This document shows, in pieces, positions 1 to 9,375 of a stretch of 64,000 nucleotides of DNA (its first letter is position 1; every line of letters begins with the position of its first letter). The DNA comes from Symploca sp. SIO1C2. Its GTDB lineage: Bacteria; Cyanobacteriota; Cyanobacteriia; Cyanobacteriales; Coleofasciculaceae. Position numbers and translations under genes: made by a program. A model generated the notes under the pieces. It did not search any database. It saw nothing but the letters and a program-made list of their open reading frames with translations, and had not been told where the DNA came from. The stretch spans positions 47,952 to 111,951 of the forward strand of contig JAAHFP010000021.1 of the NCBI GenBank assembly GCA_010672925.1, written 5' to 3'.

Positions 1-1
1 T

Positions 2-2821
2 ATAGAAAGTCTCAAAGTCGGCAATGCCAGAACCATTGCTCGGTTACTGATTGAACAACTGCGGAGTCGCAATTTTATTTTATGCTTTCTGGGGGGAGAT
101 GTTTATGCTTTTGTCCATCGGACATTTTTAGAATATTTCTGTGCTTGGGAATATGTCTGGCAGTTTCAACAGACGCAAACCCTCTCTATTGAACAATTGA
201 AAACCGAAGTATTTGGTAAGCATTGGCAGGATGAGTCTTGGCAGGAAGTCCTACAGCTGATAGCTGGGATGATTGATGCCAAGTTTGTGGGGCAAATTAT
301 TGAATACCTGATAGAGCAGAAAATCGATAAGCGAGATTTTCTTGATAAATATAGACGATTGAAAGCTGAAGGAGTAAAAAAGCTGCTCTTAGCAGCCAAC
401 TGCCTTGGGGAAGTAAGAAACAAAAATGCGATTGTTCCGATTTCTACTCGACTGCAAGCATTGCTTATCAAAGAGCTGGAACAAGAATATCCTTATAAAT
501 TCGATGCTGAAGCGGCTAGTGTAATTGTGAATGCGATCGCTACAGTTTGGCAAGATGCTCCACAAATGTTGAAGTGGCTGAAATCCTGTGTTCAGCTTGA
601 TAATCTAAGTTCTTTTATACCAGAATCTGCTGTCAAAGCGATCGCTCAACATTGGAAAGATGACCCTGATACTTTACCCTTGCTCAAACAATGGGCGCAA
701 TCTGATAACAATAGTAATGTGCGACAAGCGGCAGTGCGAGAATTAGCCAAGGGTTGGAAGGATGAGCCGGATACTTTACCCCTAATCCAACAACGGGCAC
801 AATCTGATGACAATTGGCTTGTGCGACAAGCGGCAGTACAAGAAATAGCTCGTGGCTGGAAAGATGAACCGGATACCTTACCCCTGCTTAAACAATGGGT
901 GCAATTTGATAAATATAGGGTTGTGCAATATGCAGCAGTCGAAGCATTAGCCAAAGGCTGGAAAGATGACCCCGAAACCTTAACCCTAATCAAACAACGA
1001 GCCCAATCTAATAAACATTCGGGTGCGCGACGTGCAGCAGTCGAAGCATTAGCCAAAGGCTGGAAAGATGACCCTGAAACCTTACCCCTGCTCAAACAAC
1101 GGGCACAATCTGATGAGGATATGTGGGTGCGACGTGCAGCAGTCGAAGCATTAGCCAAGGACTGGAAAGATGACCCCGAAACCTTAGCCCTAATCAAACA
1201 ACAAGTCCAATCTGATGAGGATAGTTGGGTGCGACGTGCAGCAGTCGAAGCATTAGCTAAGGGCTGGAAAGATGACCCCGAAACCTTAGCCCTAATCAAA
1301 CAACAAGTCCAATCTGATGAGGATAGTTGGGTGCGACGTGCAGCAGTCGAAGCATTAGCCAACGGCTGGAGGGATAAACCGGATACCTTACCCTTGCTCA
1401 AACAATGGGTGCAATCTCATGAAAATATTGAGGTACGACAAGCTGCCGTGGAAGAAATCGCCCGTGGCTGGAAGGATGAGCCTGATACTTTACCCTTGCT
1501 CAAACAATGGGCGCAATCTCATGAAAATATTGAGGTACGACAAGCTGCCGTGGAAGAAATCGCCCGTGGCTGGAAGGATAAGCCTGATACTTTACCCTTG
1601 CTCAAACAATGGACGCAATCTGATAAAGACTGGGCTGTGCAACGTGCAGCAGTTCGAGAATTAGCCAAAGGCTGGAAAGATGACTCTGAAACCTTAACCC
1701 TAATCAAACAACGAGCACAATCTGATAACAATAGTAATGTGCGACGTGCAGCAGTGGAAGCATTAGCCAAGGGCTGGAAAAATGACCCTAAAACCTTAAC
1801 CTTAATCAAACAATGGGCACAATCTGATGAAAATAGTGATGTGCGATGCGCAGCAGTAAGAGAATTAGCTAAGGTTTGGAAAGATGACCCTGATACCTTA
1901 ACCCTAATCAAACAACGAGCTCAATCTGATGAAAATAGCAATGTACGATGTGTAGCAGTGGAAGAAATCGCCCGTGGCTGGAAGGATGAACCCGATACCT
2001 TACCCCTGCTCAAACAACGTATTCAATTGAAAGAACATCCATATGTACTAGAAGCAGCAGTGGAAGAAATCGCCCGTGGCTGGAAGGATGAACCCGATAC
2101 CTTACCCTGGTTAAAACAACGTATTCAATTGAAAGAGTATTGGTTTGTACGAGGAACTGCTATACAAGAGTTAGCTAAAGGATGGAAAAATGAACCTGAG
2201 ACCTTACCCCTGGTGAAATTTTATGCTCAGTATGATAATCATTGGTTGGTACGAGGAGTAGCGATGACAACTTTAGCTGAAAGATGGAAAGATGATCCTG
2301 ATACTTTACCTCTTCTCCAACAATGCGCTCAATCTGACGATAATAAGTTTGTGCGACGTGAAGCAGTGCAACAACTAGCCAAGGGATGGAAAGATAATCC
2401 TGAAATTGTCAATTGGCTCAAAAATTTGGCAGTGACTGATAATTCCTTAGATATAGAGCAAGCAACCATCGAAGAGTTAACCAAAGACTGGACAGAAACT
2501 CAACAAGCTATACCCTGGTTCAAATCCCTTGCTCAACTAGATGATGATTGGTTCATGCGACAATTAGCAATAGAATATTTAGCTCAAAATTGGCAAGATG
2601 AGCCTTGGATGTTAGAGTTTTTAAGCGATCGCGTACTCAATGACCCCTTTAAGCGGCAAAGTAAGTGGGAAGACAACCCTCGGCAAGTCGCCCTTGAGCT
2701 CATCATCAAGCACTATCCCAACCATCCTGATATTCTACCCCTGTTACAGGACAGAGCCGAAAATGACTCGGATGAAAAAATGAGGAAATTTGCGAAGAGG
2801 AATTTAGATTTTAGATTTTAG
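2..2821 (+). CDS. NACHT NTPase C-terminal part with 20 HEAT-like repeats (5' partial)
   Basis: The frame is open from base 2, so the gene starts upstream of the window; the TTG at 197 is not a needed start. The first ~60 residues contain YAFVHRTFLEYFCAWEYV, typical of the winged-helix end of NACHT/STAND ATPases (inference: the Walker A and B motifs lie outside the window). From 617 to 2656 come 20 consecutive units of exactly 34 residues (consensus begins VRRAAVEALAKGWKDDPETL), which read as HEAT/armadillo-type helical hairpins, then a C-terminal cap ending KRNLDFRF. In known families, repeat-bearing NACHT proteins are signalling or anti-phage sensors: the repeats sense, the ATPase oligomerises. 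No N-terminal effector is visible, so a defence role is only possible. Neighbouring units are almost identical in DNA, pointing to recent tandem duplication. Confidence 0.85.
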   Translation: MESLKVGNARTIARLLIEQLRSRNFILCFLGGDVYAFVHRTFLEYFCAWEYVWQFQQTQTLSIEQLKTEVFGKHWQDESWQEVLQLIAGMIDAKFVGQIIEYLIEQKIDKRDFLDKYRRLKAEGVKKLLLAANCLGEVRNKNAIVPISTRLQALLIKELEQEYPYKFDAEAASVIVNAIATVWQDAPQMLKWLKSCVQLDNLSSFIPESAVKAIAQHWKDDPDTLPLLKQWAQSDNNSNVRQAAVRELAKGWKDEPDTLPLIQQRAQSDDNWLVRQAAVQEIARGWKDEPDTLPLLKQWVQFDKYRVVQYAAVEALAKGWKDDPETLTLIKQRAQSNKHSGARRAAVEALAKGWKDDPETLPLLKQRAQSDEDMWVRRAAVEALAKDWKDDPETLALIKQQVQSDEDSWVRRAAVEALAKGWKDDPETLALIKQQVQSDEDSWVRRAAVEALANGWRDKPDTLPLLKQWVQSHENIEVRQAAVEEIARGWKDEPDTLPLLKQWAQSHENIEVRQAAVEEIARGWKDKPDTLPLLKQWTQSDKDWAVQRAAVRELAKGWKDDSETLTLIKQRAQSDNNSNVRRAAVEALAKGWKNDPKTLTLIKQWAQSDENSDVRCAAVRELAKVWKDDPDTLTLIKQRAQSDENSNVRCVAVEEIARGWKDEPDTLPLLKQRIQLKEHPYVLEAAVEEIARGWKDEPDTLPWLKQRIQLKEYWFVRGTAIQELAKGWKNEPETLPLVKFYAQYDNHWLVRGVAMTTLAERWKDDPDTLPLLQQCAQSDDNKFVRREAVQQLAKGWKDNPEIVNWLKNLAVTDNSLDIEQATIEELTKDWTETQQAIPWFKSLAQLDDDWFMRQLAIEYLAQNWQDEPWMLEFLSDRVLNDPFKRQSKWEDNPRQVALELIIKHYPNHPDILPLLQDRAENDSDEKMRKFAKRNLDFRF
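617..2656 (+). repeat. Tandem 102-bp coding repeats (20 units of 34 codons)
   Basis: Each unit encodes one HEAT-like hairpin and the array keeps an exact 102-bp register over 20 units with no insertions or deletions. Units 1127-1228 and 1229-1330 differ at about 2 of 102 bases; the two units around 1421-1624 are similarly close. Outer units are more diverged, so the centre is the youngest part. Confidence 0.9.
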
Positions 2822-2838
2822 AAAAAATTCCGTCATTT

Positions 2839-3032
2839 GTAGGGGCGGGTTTAGGGTCGCCGTTAACGGAATTTACGACAACTTTGGTACAAAACCCGCC
2901 CAATCGATAACCTGGCAAATAAAACTGGTAATTGGGGATTAATTGCGTTAACTGGGGAGGGTGACAGAAGGGCGGGTTTTGATCCTAATATTCGGGTTAA
3001 ATGGCTTAGACTTTCTCTAAACCCGCTCCTAC
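2839..3032. mobile_element. MITE-like element, copy 1 (194 bp)
   Basis: It starts GTAGGGGCGGGTTTAGGG and ends with the imperfect inverse TCTAAACCCGCTCCTAC, with no coding capacity inside. A second copy in the same orientation lies at 3370-3564. The spacer beside each copy is also duplicated (3042-3138 resembles 3262-3357, both with a GCGATCGCAACC core). This fills the space after the NACHT gene; no gene is seen between 2822 and 3721. Confidence 0.7.
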
Positions 3033-3369
3033 GGGATACAGGCGCACAACTTTTCCATCATGGAAAATAATACAACAAATATGACGCGATCGCAACCTTG
3101 TTATTTGTGGAATTGGTAATTAAGGATTGGGATAAAATATGGAATTTAGATTTTAGAAAAAATGGTTAGTGGAACTGGCATCTTGCCAGTGTATAAATGT
3201 AGCATCTTGCCGATGCAGCAACGAAAACAGGCAGTCAGCTTGTTCCACATAGAAGCTACAGGTGCACAACTTTCTCATTATGCAAAATAGTACAGCAAAT
3301 AGAGTGCGATCGCAACCCTGTTATTTGTGAAATTGGCAATTAAGAATTAGGAACAAAATTCCGTCATTT

Positions 3370-3564
3370 GTAGGGGCGGGTTTAGGGTCGCCGTTAACGC
3401 AATTTACGGCAATTTTGGTACAAAACCCGCGCAAACCGATAACCTGGAAAATAAAACTGGTAATTGGGGATTAATTGGGTTAACTGGGGAGGGTTACAGC
3501 AGGGCGGGTTTTGATGGTAATATTCGGGCTCAATGGCCTAAATTTTCCCTAAACCCGCCCCTAC
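3370..3564. mobile_element. MITE-like element, copy 2 (195 bp)
   Basis: Direct repeat of 2839-3032 with better preserved termini: GTAGGGGCGGGTTTAGGG and CCCTAAACCCGCCCCTAC are perfect inverse complements. A 195-bp element with the related terminus TGTAGGGGCG is at 58903-59097. Confidence 0.7.
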
Positions 3565-3667
3565 GATAGGTGTAATTTAATTGATAGATTAAAGTCGAAG
3601 GTCGAAGACAGTAGCAGAAAATGTAGGTTGGGTGAAACAAAGTGAAACCCAACGCAGCCCACTCTCC

Positions 3668-3721
3668 CAAACAACCAATAACAAACAACAAACAACAAAC
3701 AACAAATAACAAACAACAATT
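3668..3721. repeat. ACAAACA-class heptad array
   Basis: A run of CAAACAA/CAAATAA-type 7-mers that ends directly against the stop codon of the leftward permease gene. The same class recurs at the 5' end of that gene and at many gene edges in the window. Confidence 0.8.
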
Positions 3722-4945
3722 TCAAGCACTTCTCAAAGCGACAATTGGGTCAAGTTTAGCTGCACGCCTTGCAGGTACAACACCAAAGAATAAGCCAATG
3801 CCACCAGAGACACTGACAGCGAGTAGGATTGCTCCAGTGGAGATACTAGTGGATAAAGGAGTTACCGCACCAATCAGTAAAACACCACCAACACCAATTA
3901 GAGTACCTACAATACCACCCGCTGCTGAGAGAATCACCGCTTCGATCATAAACTGAACCAGAATATCTTGTTCTGTCGCACCAATAGCTTTACGAAGTCC
4001 AATTTCTGAGGTACGCTCTGTTACCGATACCAACATAATATTCATCACCCCAATACCTCCCACAAGAAGAGATATACTAGCGATCGCTCCTAGCATTAGG
4101 GTTAATGCTCCTGTGATAGTATTAACAATAGACAAAATATCTTTTTGAGTACGGACAAAAAAATCATCTTCGTCAGTAATTTTGTGGCGCAGCCGCAGGA
4201 GATTTTCTATCTGAAACTGAGCTTCTCCAGGGTTACCTTCGTCTTTGGCAGAAACAGAAATCAAACTGACTTGCATACCGTAAGGAGAAGTATTGCCCAC
4301 CAGTCGGTTAGACATTGTGGTTAAAGGTACATAAGCACGAACATCTTGGTTAGTGCCCAAACTAGTCCCTTTAGCTTTCATTACTCCCACAATCTGAAAG
4401 CTGCCATTTTTAATCCGTAACTGTTTCCCAATCGGATTTTCCGCACCAAACAATTGTTCTGCTAATTCAGGTCCTAGTACCGCAATCTGATTGTTGCGCT
4501 TGAGGTCTAATTCGGTAATAAATCGCCCTTTAGTTACTTCAAAACTACGTACTGAAAGAAACTCTGGTGTCGTTCCTACCACTGCAGATTGGGTATTTTT
4601 ATTGCGGTAGGTAATTAATTGCTGAGCTCTAATCTCAGGAGCCACTTCAGCAACGGCTCGTACTTGAGATGCAATCGCTTTAGCATCTGCAAAAACCAAA
4701 GTTTTAGGAGTTGCAAAACTTGACCTGCGAGTTTCGTTAGAACCAGGAATTACGAATAGCACATTTGGCCCTAAAGCTTCAAACTGCTCCGATGCTAGTT
4801 TCTGAGCACCTTGTCCAATACCTACCATGGCAATTACTGAAGCATTGCCAATAATAATACCCAACATTGTTAGTCCACTGCGCAGTTTATTGGCAATTAG
4901 CGTGGTGGAAGCCATGGTGATGCTTTCAACAAAATCTACTGTCAT
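3722..4945 (-). CDS. MacB-type ABC transporter permease (FtsX fold)
   Basis: 407 residues. An N-terminal membrane helix (about 18-45, LGIIIGNASVIAMVGIGQGA) is followed by a periplasmic MacB_PCD domain and three C-terminal helices (about 280-395) with SISLLVGGIGVMNIMLVS and ERTSEIGLRKAIGA, the standard FtsX-domain signature. The family exports macrolides, lipids, peptides or glycolipids using ATP bound by a separate or fused ATPase. This protein has no nucleotide-binding domain and no ATPase gene adjoins it; a matching MacA-type adaptor lies 4.4 kb away on the same strand. The ATG lies inside an ACAAATAACAAATGAC heptad run, and a second Met at residue 11 is an alternative start. Confidence 0.85.
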   Translation of the reverse strand: MTVDFVESITMASTTLIANKLRSGLTMLGIIIGNASVIAMVGIGQGAQKLASEQFEALGPNVLFVIPGSNETRRSSFATPKTLVFADAKAIASQVRAVAEVAPEIRAQQLITYRNKNTQSAVVGTTPEFLSVRSFEVTKGRFITELDLKRNNQIAVLGPELAEQLFGAENPIGKQLRIKNGSFQIVGVMKAKGTSLGTNQDVRAYVPLTTMSNRLVGNTSPYGMQVSLISVSAKDEGNPGEAQFQIENLLRLRHKITDEDDFFVRTQKDILSIVNTITGALTLMLGAIASISLLVGGIGVMNIMLVSVTERTSEIGLRKAIGATEQDILVQFMIEAVILSAAGGIVGTLIGVGGVLLIGAVTPLSTSISTGAILLAVSVSGGIGLFFGVVPARRAAKLDPIVALRSA

Positions 4946-5406
4946 TTGTTATTTGTTGTTTGTAAAAAATTGTGAATTAGTTCTATATTACGCTCTAGGT
5001 TAGTTTTTCACACTAGGGAACTACGTAATTTCACTGAATAAAAAACTGTAAGGTGGCAAAATTTCCCAAATAAATACTTTTTTCCTCACTGTTGAACAGA
5101 AGCAATACCAAAGTTAGGGAATACTTTTCTAGTTATTTTTACTGAGGTAATTGCTGCTAGTGTCACCAAGACATTTATTGAAGGTAAAGATAATTTAACT
5201 GTAGCCGTTGCTTGTATAAAATCTACCTTATGCTAGACATAGTTATAGGGTGAACGAGACTAAAACAGAGATAAGCAACTAACTCATCTACTTATAGGCA
5301 TATTGGATCTTCAGGGAATGCTATATTTCCTGAGTTGGTTCGACAATTAGAGAGTTGGTTATCAAAGAGTTGTACAAAGTGATAGAGGTAGAAACAAAAA
5401 AACTCT
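4946..5406. other. Intergenic region between divergent genes
   Basis: 460 bp between the leftward permease and the rightward haloperoxidase gene. It begins with a short heptad remnant next to the permease start and is otherwise AT-rich. It must hold promoters for both genes, but no convincing -35/-10 pair or operator was seen. Confidence 0.5.
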
Positions 5407-7239
5407 ATGAAGGAGCGTCGTCAAAAATCTTTTTCTGTTCGCGTTGAGGCAGCTGAATTAGCCAAAAGTCGCCAATATCCCAGCCATCAAGCTAATGGGG
5501 ATGAACAGCGCTACGCAGGAGGGGATAAGTATTTCATGTCCTTTACCAAAGGTTTAATCCATAACGACCAAACAGGATTATTACAGGATCCAAGAGACTT
5601 TGTAGAATTTCGCCGAGCGATCGATGATGGCTTTATTGATCCTTTTACCGATAGAGTTCGTCATGGTGCTAAGTATCAGGTTGTTAATGATAGGATTAAA
5701 GAAGAGAAAGATCCAGATAAACTCGCAAATTTCAGACAGTGGGAAGCTCCCACCGCAGGGGTTGTACATGAATTAGAAGGACCTGATCCACAAGGGGTCA
5801 CCATGCCTCCTGCACCGCCACTGTTAGATGCCACTGGCAACACCAACCCAGAACTAATTTTTGAGATGGCGGAGGTATATGAACTAGCGATTATTCGCGA
5901 CTTACCTCTGAATAGTTTTGAGAACAATGGTACAGCAGATGCTAAGTTGCAAGGGTCAATTGAGCGCCTCAATCAACTCGATTACATCAAGGAACAAAAC
6001 GGAAGACCGCGAAAAGTTAACCCGGAAGGAGAACTTGATGCTCAGACGGTATTTCGTGGGTCTTCTCCGGGGGTAGAAGTGGGGCCTTATCTGTCTCAAT
6101 TCCTGTTGATTGGTAACAAAAGCATCAACGGAGAATTGAATGTCCAGGATGGGAAAATTACCTATGGTGTTTTGGAAATCAACCAAAAAGTTCCCATAGC
6201 CAAACCCAAGCTAGACTATATGACCAAATTGGACGATTATGTTGATGTCCAGCGGGGAATTCAACAGCCACGAGAAGCATACGATGCAGGACTTCGCTTT
6301 ATTTACACACCCCGGGACTTAGCAACCTATGTCCACTATGATGCCCTTTATCAGGCTTATCTCAATGCTTGTCTGATTCTGTTGGGAATGGGAACTCCTT
6401 TCGATCCTGGTTTCGATCATCTCTCTGGAGGCGGTGTAGCAGCAGGAGATCCCCAAACTCGCCGCCATGCTAATGGTTTTGCTCTTTATGGCGGTCCCCA
6501 CATTTTGACCTTGGTGACTGAGGTGGCAACCAGGGCACTCAAGGCTGTTCGTTTCCAAAAGTTTAACAATCATCTTCGCTTGCGACCAGAAGCCCTAGCA
6601 GCACGAGTTGACTTGGTGCGTCGGAAAAATGACTGTCAGATAGAAGAAGAGATACCAAAGGCGTTGAGCCAATATGTTCAGGTGTTCATCGATAAGCTGA
6701 CAGCAAATAAAGGACAGTGTCAACTGAGTACTCTGGACGAGATTTGTGCCATAGCTGATGATAGTTATCTGCTACCAATGGCATTTCCTGAAGGCTCTCC
6801 TATGCACCCTGCTTATGGGGCAGGACATGCTACCGTTGCTGGTGCTTGTGTAACTATTCTCAAGGCATTTTTTGATACTAGTGCAGTGCTGGTCAAGAAT
6901 TGTAACCAGGATTATCAATTCAAACGTATGGAGAAAAGCGATCAGTTGGTTGCTTTTCGAGCAGGTAATTGCGGTAGTACCTTGGAAGAAAGCAAAATTG
7001 ATGACATTTCTGAGGCTCTAACTCTTGAAGGTGAACTCAATAAACTAGCCGCCAATATTTCCATTGCTCGAAACATGGCAGGAGTCCACTACTTCACCGA
7101 CTACTACGACAGTATTCGCATGGGAGAGCAAATTGCCATTGGTATTCTTGAAGAACAAGCATTGACTTATCCAACAGACCCCTTTGTCTTGTCAGTACCA
7201 ACCTTTGATGGCGATGTTGTGAGAATTGGTGGCCGATAG
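5407..7239 (+). CDS. Vanadium-dependent haloperoxidase-like enzyme
   Basis: 610 residues, as long as algal and cyanobacterial vanadium bromoperoxidases. The vanadate-binding blocks are visible in order: K and R eight residues apart in KFNNHLRLRPEAL (about 386-394), a glycine-histidine in PMHPAYGAGHAT (about 467-478), and R and H six residues apart in ARNMAGVHYFTDYYD (about 554-560). These match the Lys, Arg, Gly-His, Arg and His ligands of the PAP2/haloperoxidase fold. The usual Ser of the SGH triplet is Ala here. Family members oxidise bromide or chloride with H2O2 to hypohalous species that halogenate organic substrates; the actual halide and substrate are unknown. No signal peptide is evident. 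It stands alone, divergent from the permease. Confidence 0.85.
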   Translation: MKERRQKSFSVRVEAAELAKSRQYPSHQANGDEQRYAGGDKYFMSFTKGLIHNDQTGLLQDPRDFVEFRRAIDDGFIDPFTDRVRHGAKYQVVNDRIKEEKDPDKLANFRQWEAPTAGVVHELEGPDPQGVTMPPAPPLLDATGNTNPELIFEMAEVYELAIIRDLPLNSFENNGTADAKLQGSIERLNQLDYIKEQNGRPRKVNPEGELDAQTVFRGSSPGVEVGPYLSQFLLIGNKSINGELNVQDGKITYGVLEINQKVPIAKPKLDYMTKLDDYVDVQRGIQQPREAYDAGLRFIYTPRDLATYVHYDALYQAYLNACLILLGMGTPFDPGFDHLSGGGVAAGDPQTRRHANGFALYGGPHILTLVTEVATRALKAVRFQKFNNHLRLRPEALAARVDLVRRKNDCQIEEEIPKALSQYVQVFIDKLTANKGQCQLSTLDEICAIADDSYLLPMAFPEGSPMHPAYGAGHATVAGACVTILKAFFDTSAVLVKNCNQDYQFKRMEKSDQLVAFRAGNCGSTLEESKIDDISEALTLEGELNKLAANISIARNMAGVHYFTDYYDSIRMGEQIAIGILEEQALTYPTDPFVLSVPTFDGDVVRIGGR

Positions 7240-7373
7240 GTCTTTATAATTGGGGAATAGGGAATGGAGAATGGGGAATAGCCTATCTCCCCTACCTGTT
7301 TCTAATACCTATTTAGTTGGGAGATGCATCAAGTTCCTCTCTCCCAGCGACCGGAAGTACTGAGGAAACGATG

Positions 7374-7595
7374 CGATCGCGTTTACCATCTCCAGTCTAA
7401 CTTGTTTCCACCTTGAGTTAAGTAATTTCAATCATACTGGCTTTAAGTTATAGCACTACGCGCAATTCAAAATTCAAAAATATACCATGACTAGGTTTCA
7501 GGCTTTATTAATGTCTTAACCTAAGTGCGTAGTGCTATACAAAAATAATGGATGATTGTGGTGCTGAATTTTTAGGAGATTATGTCGTTTCAGCA
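7374..7595. repeat. Duplicated spacer block, left copy (contains a MITE)
   Basis: Begins CGATCGCGTTTACCATCTCC and ends GTCGTTTCAGCA. It is repeated in the same orientation at 8453-8586, on the other side of the Uma2 gene. The left copy is longer only because of the 91-bp element at 7449-7539. Confidence 0.8.
7449..7539. mobile_element. 91-bp MITE with 13-bp terminal inverted repeats
   Basis: Termini TATAGCACTACGC and GCGTAGTGCTATA are perfect inverse complements. The right-hand copy of the surrounding block (8453-8586) lacks exactly this segment and so preserves the empty site. Confidence 0.8.
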
Positions 7596-7604
7596 AACCC
7601 TAAA

Positions 7605-8189
7605 TTATCTTGCCTCCAGAATCTGTGCAGCAGTCAGCCCCAGTTGAGGAAAAGTCTGAGAAACAATCTGCTTATTCCCAGAGAACTCAGTTTCCTGATA
7701 ACTACCATTGACCAACAGTAGTACAATTACAACCCGTGCTTGAGGGTCAATAATCCAGTATTCAGGAATACCCCGCTTTTCATACTGCTCTCGCTTTTTA
7801 ATGTAATCACGTTTGTAGTTGTCATCTTTTTGATTACGGTAGGGGCTAACTACCTCAACGACTAACTGTGGGGGCGGCATATCGAGGGTGATAGTACGCC
7901 GCTTTTTGGTTAATTTAATGTGTTCTTCTCTCAAGACTACTAGGTCAGGAAATCGGTTTTGTGGATTGCCTAGGACTTGCAATTCGTAGGGGAGAATCTT
8001 AACTAAGCGGCGCTTGATGGATTGAACGAACTCATCCCGTAACCATTCAACTATCCAGCCATTTTCTTCACTTTCTGGTGGCACTGGTATTAGCTCCCCA
8101 TCCCATAGTTCATAACAGTTATCTGTCCCATCGTCATATTGGAGATATTGTTCAAAGGTCAATTTTACAGGTGTGTGGGTCATTTTCAT
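7605..8189 (-). CDS. Uma2-family (DUF820) putative endonuclease
   Basis: 194 residues. It has the PD-(D/E)xK-type pattern of this family: YELWDGELIPV (Glu), FPDLVVLRE (Asp), PPQLVVEVVSP (Glu) and downstream Lys residues, ending with a QTFPQLGLTAAQIL tail. The family is hugely expanded in filamentous cyanobacteria, usually as scattered single genes; its function is unknown and nuclease activity is inferred from fold. It lies between two direct copies of one spacer block, which suggests it came in by, or could be lost through, recombination between them. Confidence 0.85.
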   Translation of the reverse strand: MKMTHTPVKLTFEQYLQYDDGTDNCYELWDGELIPVPPESEENGWIVEWLRDEFVQSIKRRLVKILPYELQVLGNPQNRFPDLVVLREEHIKLTKKRRTITLDMPPPQLVVEVVSPYRNQKDDNYKRDYIKKREQYEKRGIPEYWIIDPQARVVIVLLLVNGSYQETEFSGNKQIVSQTFPQLGLTAAQILEAR

Positions 8190-9375
8190 TTTGGTTTATA
8201 TGAGAAACTTAAATCTTGCACGCCTGTCGAAAATCTACCGGTGAAGGTAGGGAATAGGGAACAGTAATAATATTTGACAATTTCAGCATTGGAATTGATT
8301 GTTGTAACTGACTCTATTAAGTATTTGTGATGCAAGGGTGCAAGATCTCAGAGAAACGCTATATAACAGATCTAATACCAATTATCGAAAGGTGACCGGG
8401 CAGAAGAGAATTACCACCGTTTATCCGAATTTGAAATTACTCAACCGACATACGATCGCGTTTACCATCTCCAGTCTAACTTGTTTCCACCTTAAGTTAA
8501 GTAATTTCAATCATACTGGCTGCAAGTTCAAAAAATAGTTGATGATTGTGGTGCTGGAATTTTTAGGAGATTAGGTCGTTTCAGCACTTGAATTAAAAAA
8601 CGAGAAATGATATAAATATAGTAGTTATGCATTCTTGTAACTTTTTTTCCTAAAATAGGCCGCTTAAGCCCTACAACCCTGATAATAGCGTGGCAAAGAT
8701 GGGAAATATTGAGGTTAGAGGGATTTAGGGAAAGTGGCTTGATGACTAAAAAATTAGCGCGGCTAAATTGAGGCTGTTGACAATCTGTTGATCCTATGGG
8801 TGTTAAGGTGAGTGCGATCGCACGGAAATAGGTCAACATAAGCATAAATTACCTTTCTCCCTGGAGATTATGTCTTAGTAGTTGCGATCGCGTCGGTTAA
8901 TCAGAAAGTTTGATTGCTAGGGTCAAATCTTCTTACTTTTGCTTTTTGCCTATTTTCACAAGTCAATTTCGACAGGAATCCAAGATCTCAGTCAAACTCA
9001 GATTGTTGGTATTCAGAACGTCTTTACCGGAATTCCTCGACCTTCTTAGGTAACGGGATGTCATGCGTGCTGCATGTCTGCTGCATCTATATCTCCAGTA
9101 TAGTTCAAGGCTATGGGCATTTGAGTGAACAACAGGTACATTTTTTCCTAGAAATTACCTAAGTCAGTAGTGTGGGCATCTTGTTCGCTCTTAGGAAATG
9201 GAGGATGGGGAGAGAAATAGTTTATATGTGCACACCTATTCCATTATTTGTAATAGTAGCAAAAAATAAGCGTGATTACAAGGGCAAGGGATGCGATCGC
9301 TTTTAGATTAGCTACTACGGTGGGTTACTGCGGTACGTTACGCTGCGCTAACAAACCCTACGATTACTATACCAC
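8190..9375. other. 1.2-kb spacer without a supported gene
   Basis: Contains the right copy of the duplicated block (8453-8586), a GGGAATAGGGAAC remnant near 8252, HIP1 sites, and at 9323-9362 a copy of the repeat GTTACGCTGCGCTAAC that recurs near 23418. Short open frames here lack ribosome sites and family features. If an ATPase gene ever linked the flanking adaptor and permease, no trace was recognised. Confidence 0.5.
8453..8586. repeat. Duplicated spacer block, right copy (empty site)
   Basis: About 130 bp matching 7374-7595 without the 91-bp MITE. The junction reads GGCTGCAAGTTCAAAAAATA where the left copy carries the insertion. Confidence 0.8.

Noticed and set aside
646..1401. Long open frame antisense to the HEAT array
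   Set aside because: It is the mirror of the 102-bp repeats, which stay open in another frame because the unit length is a multiple of three. No start signal or family features.
8528..8845. 105-codon frame on the minus strand between Uma2 and the adaptor gene
   Set aside because: Its 3' end overlaps the duplicated non-coding block and the product has no recognisable features.
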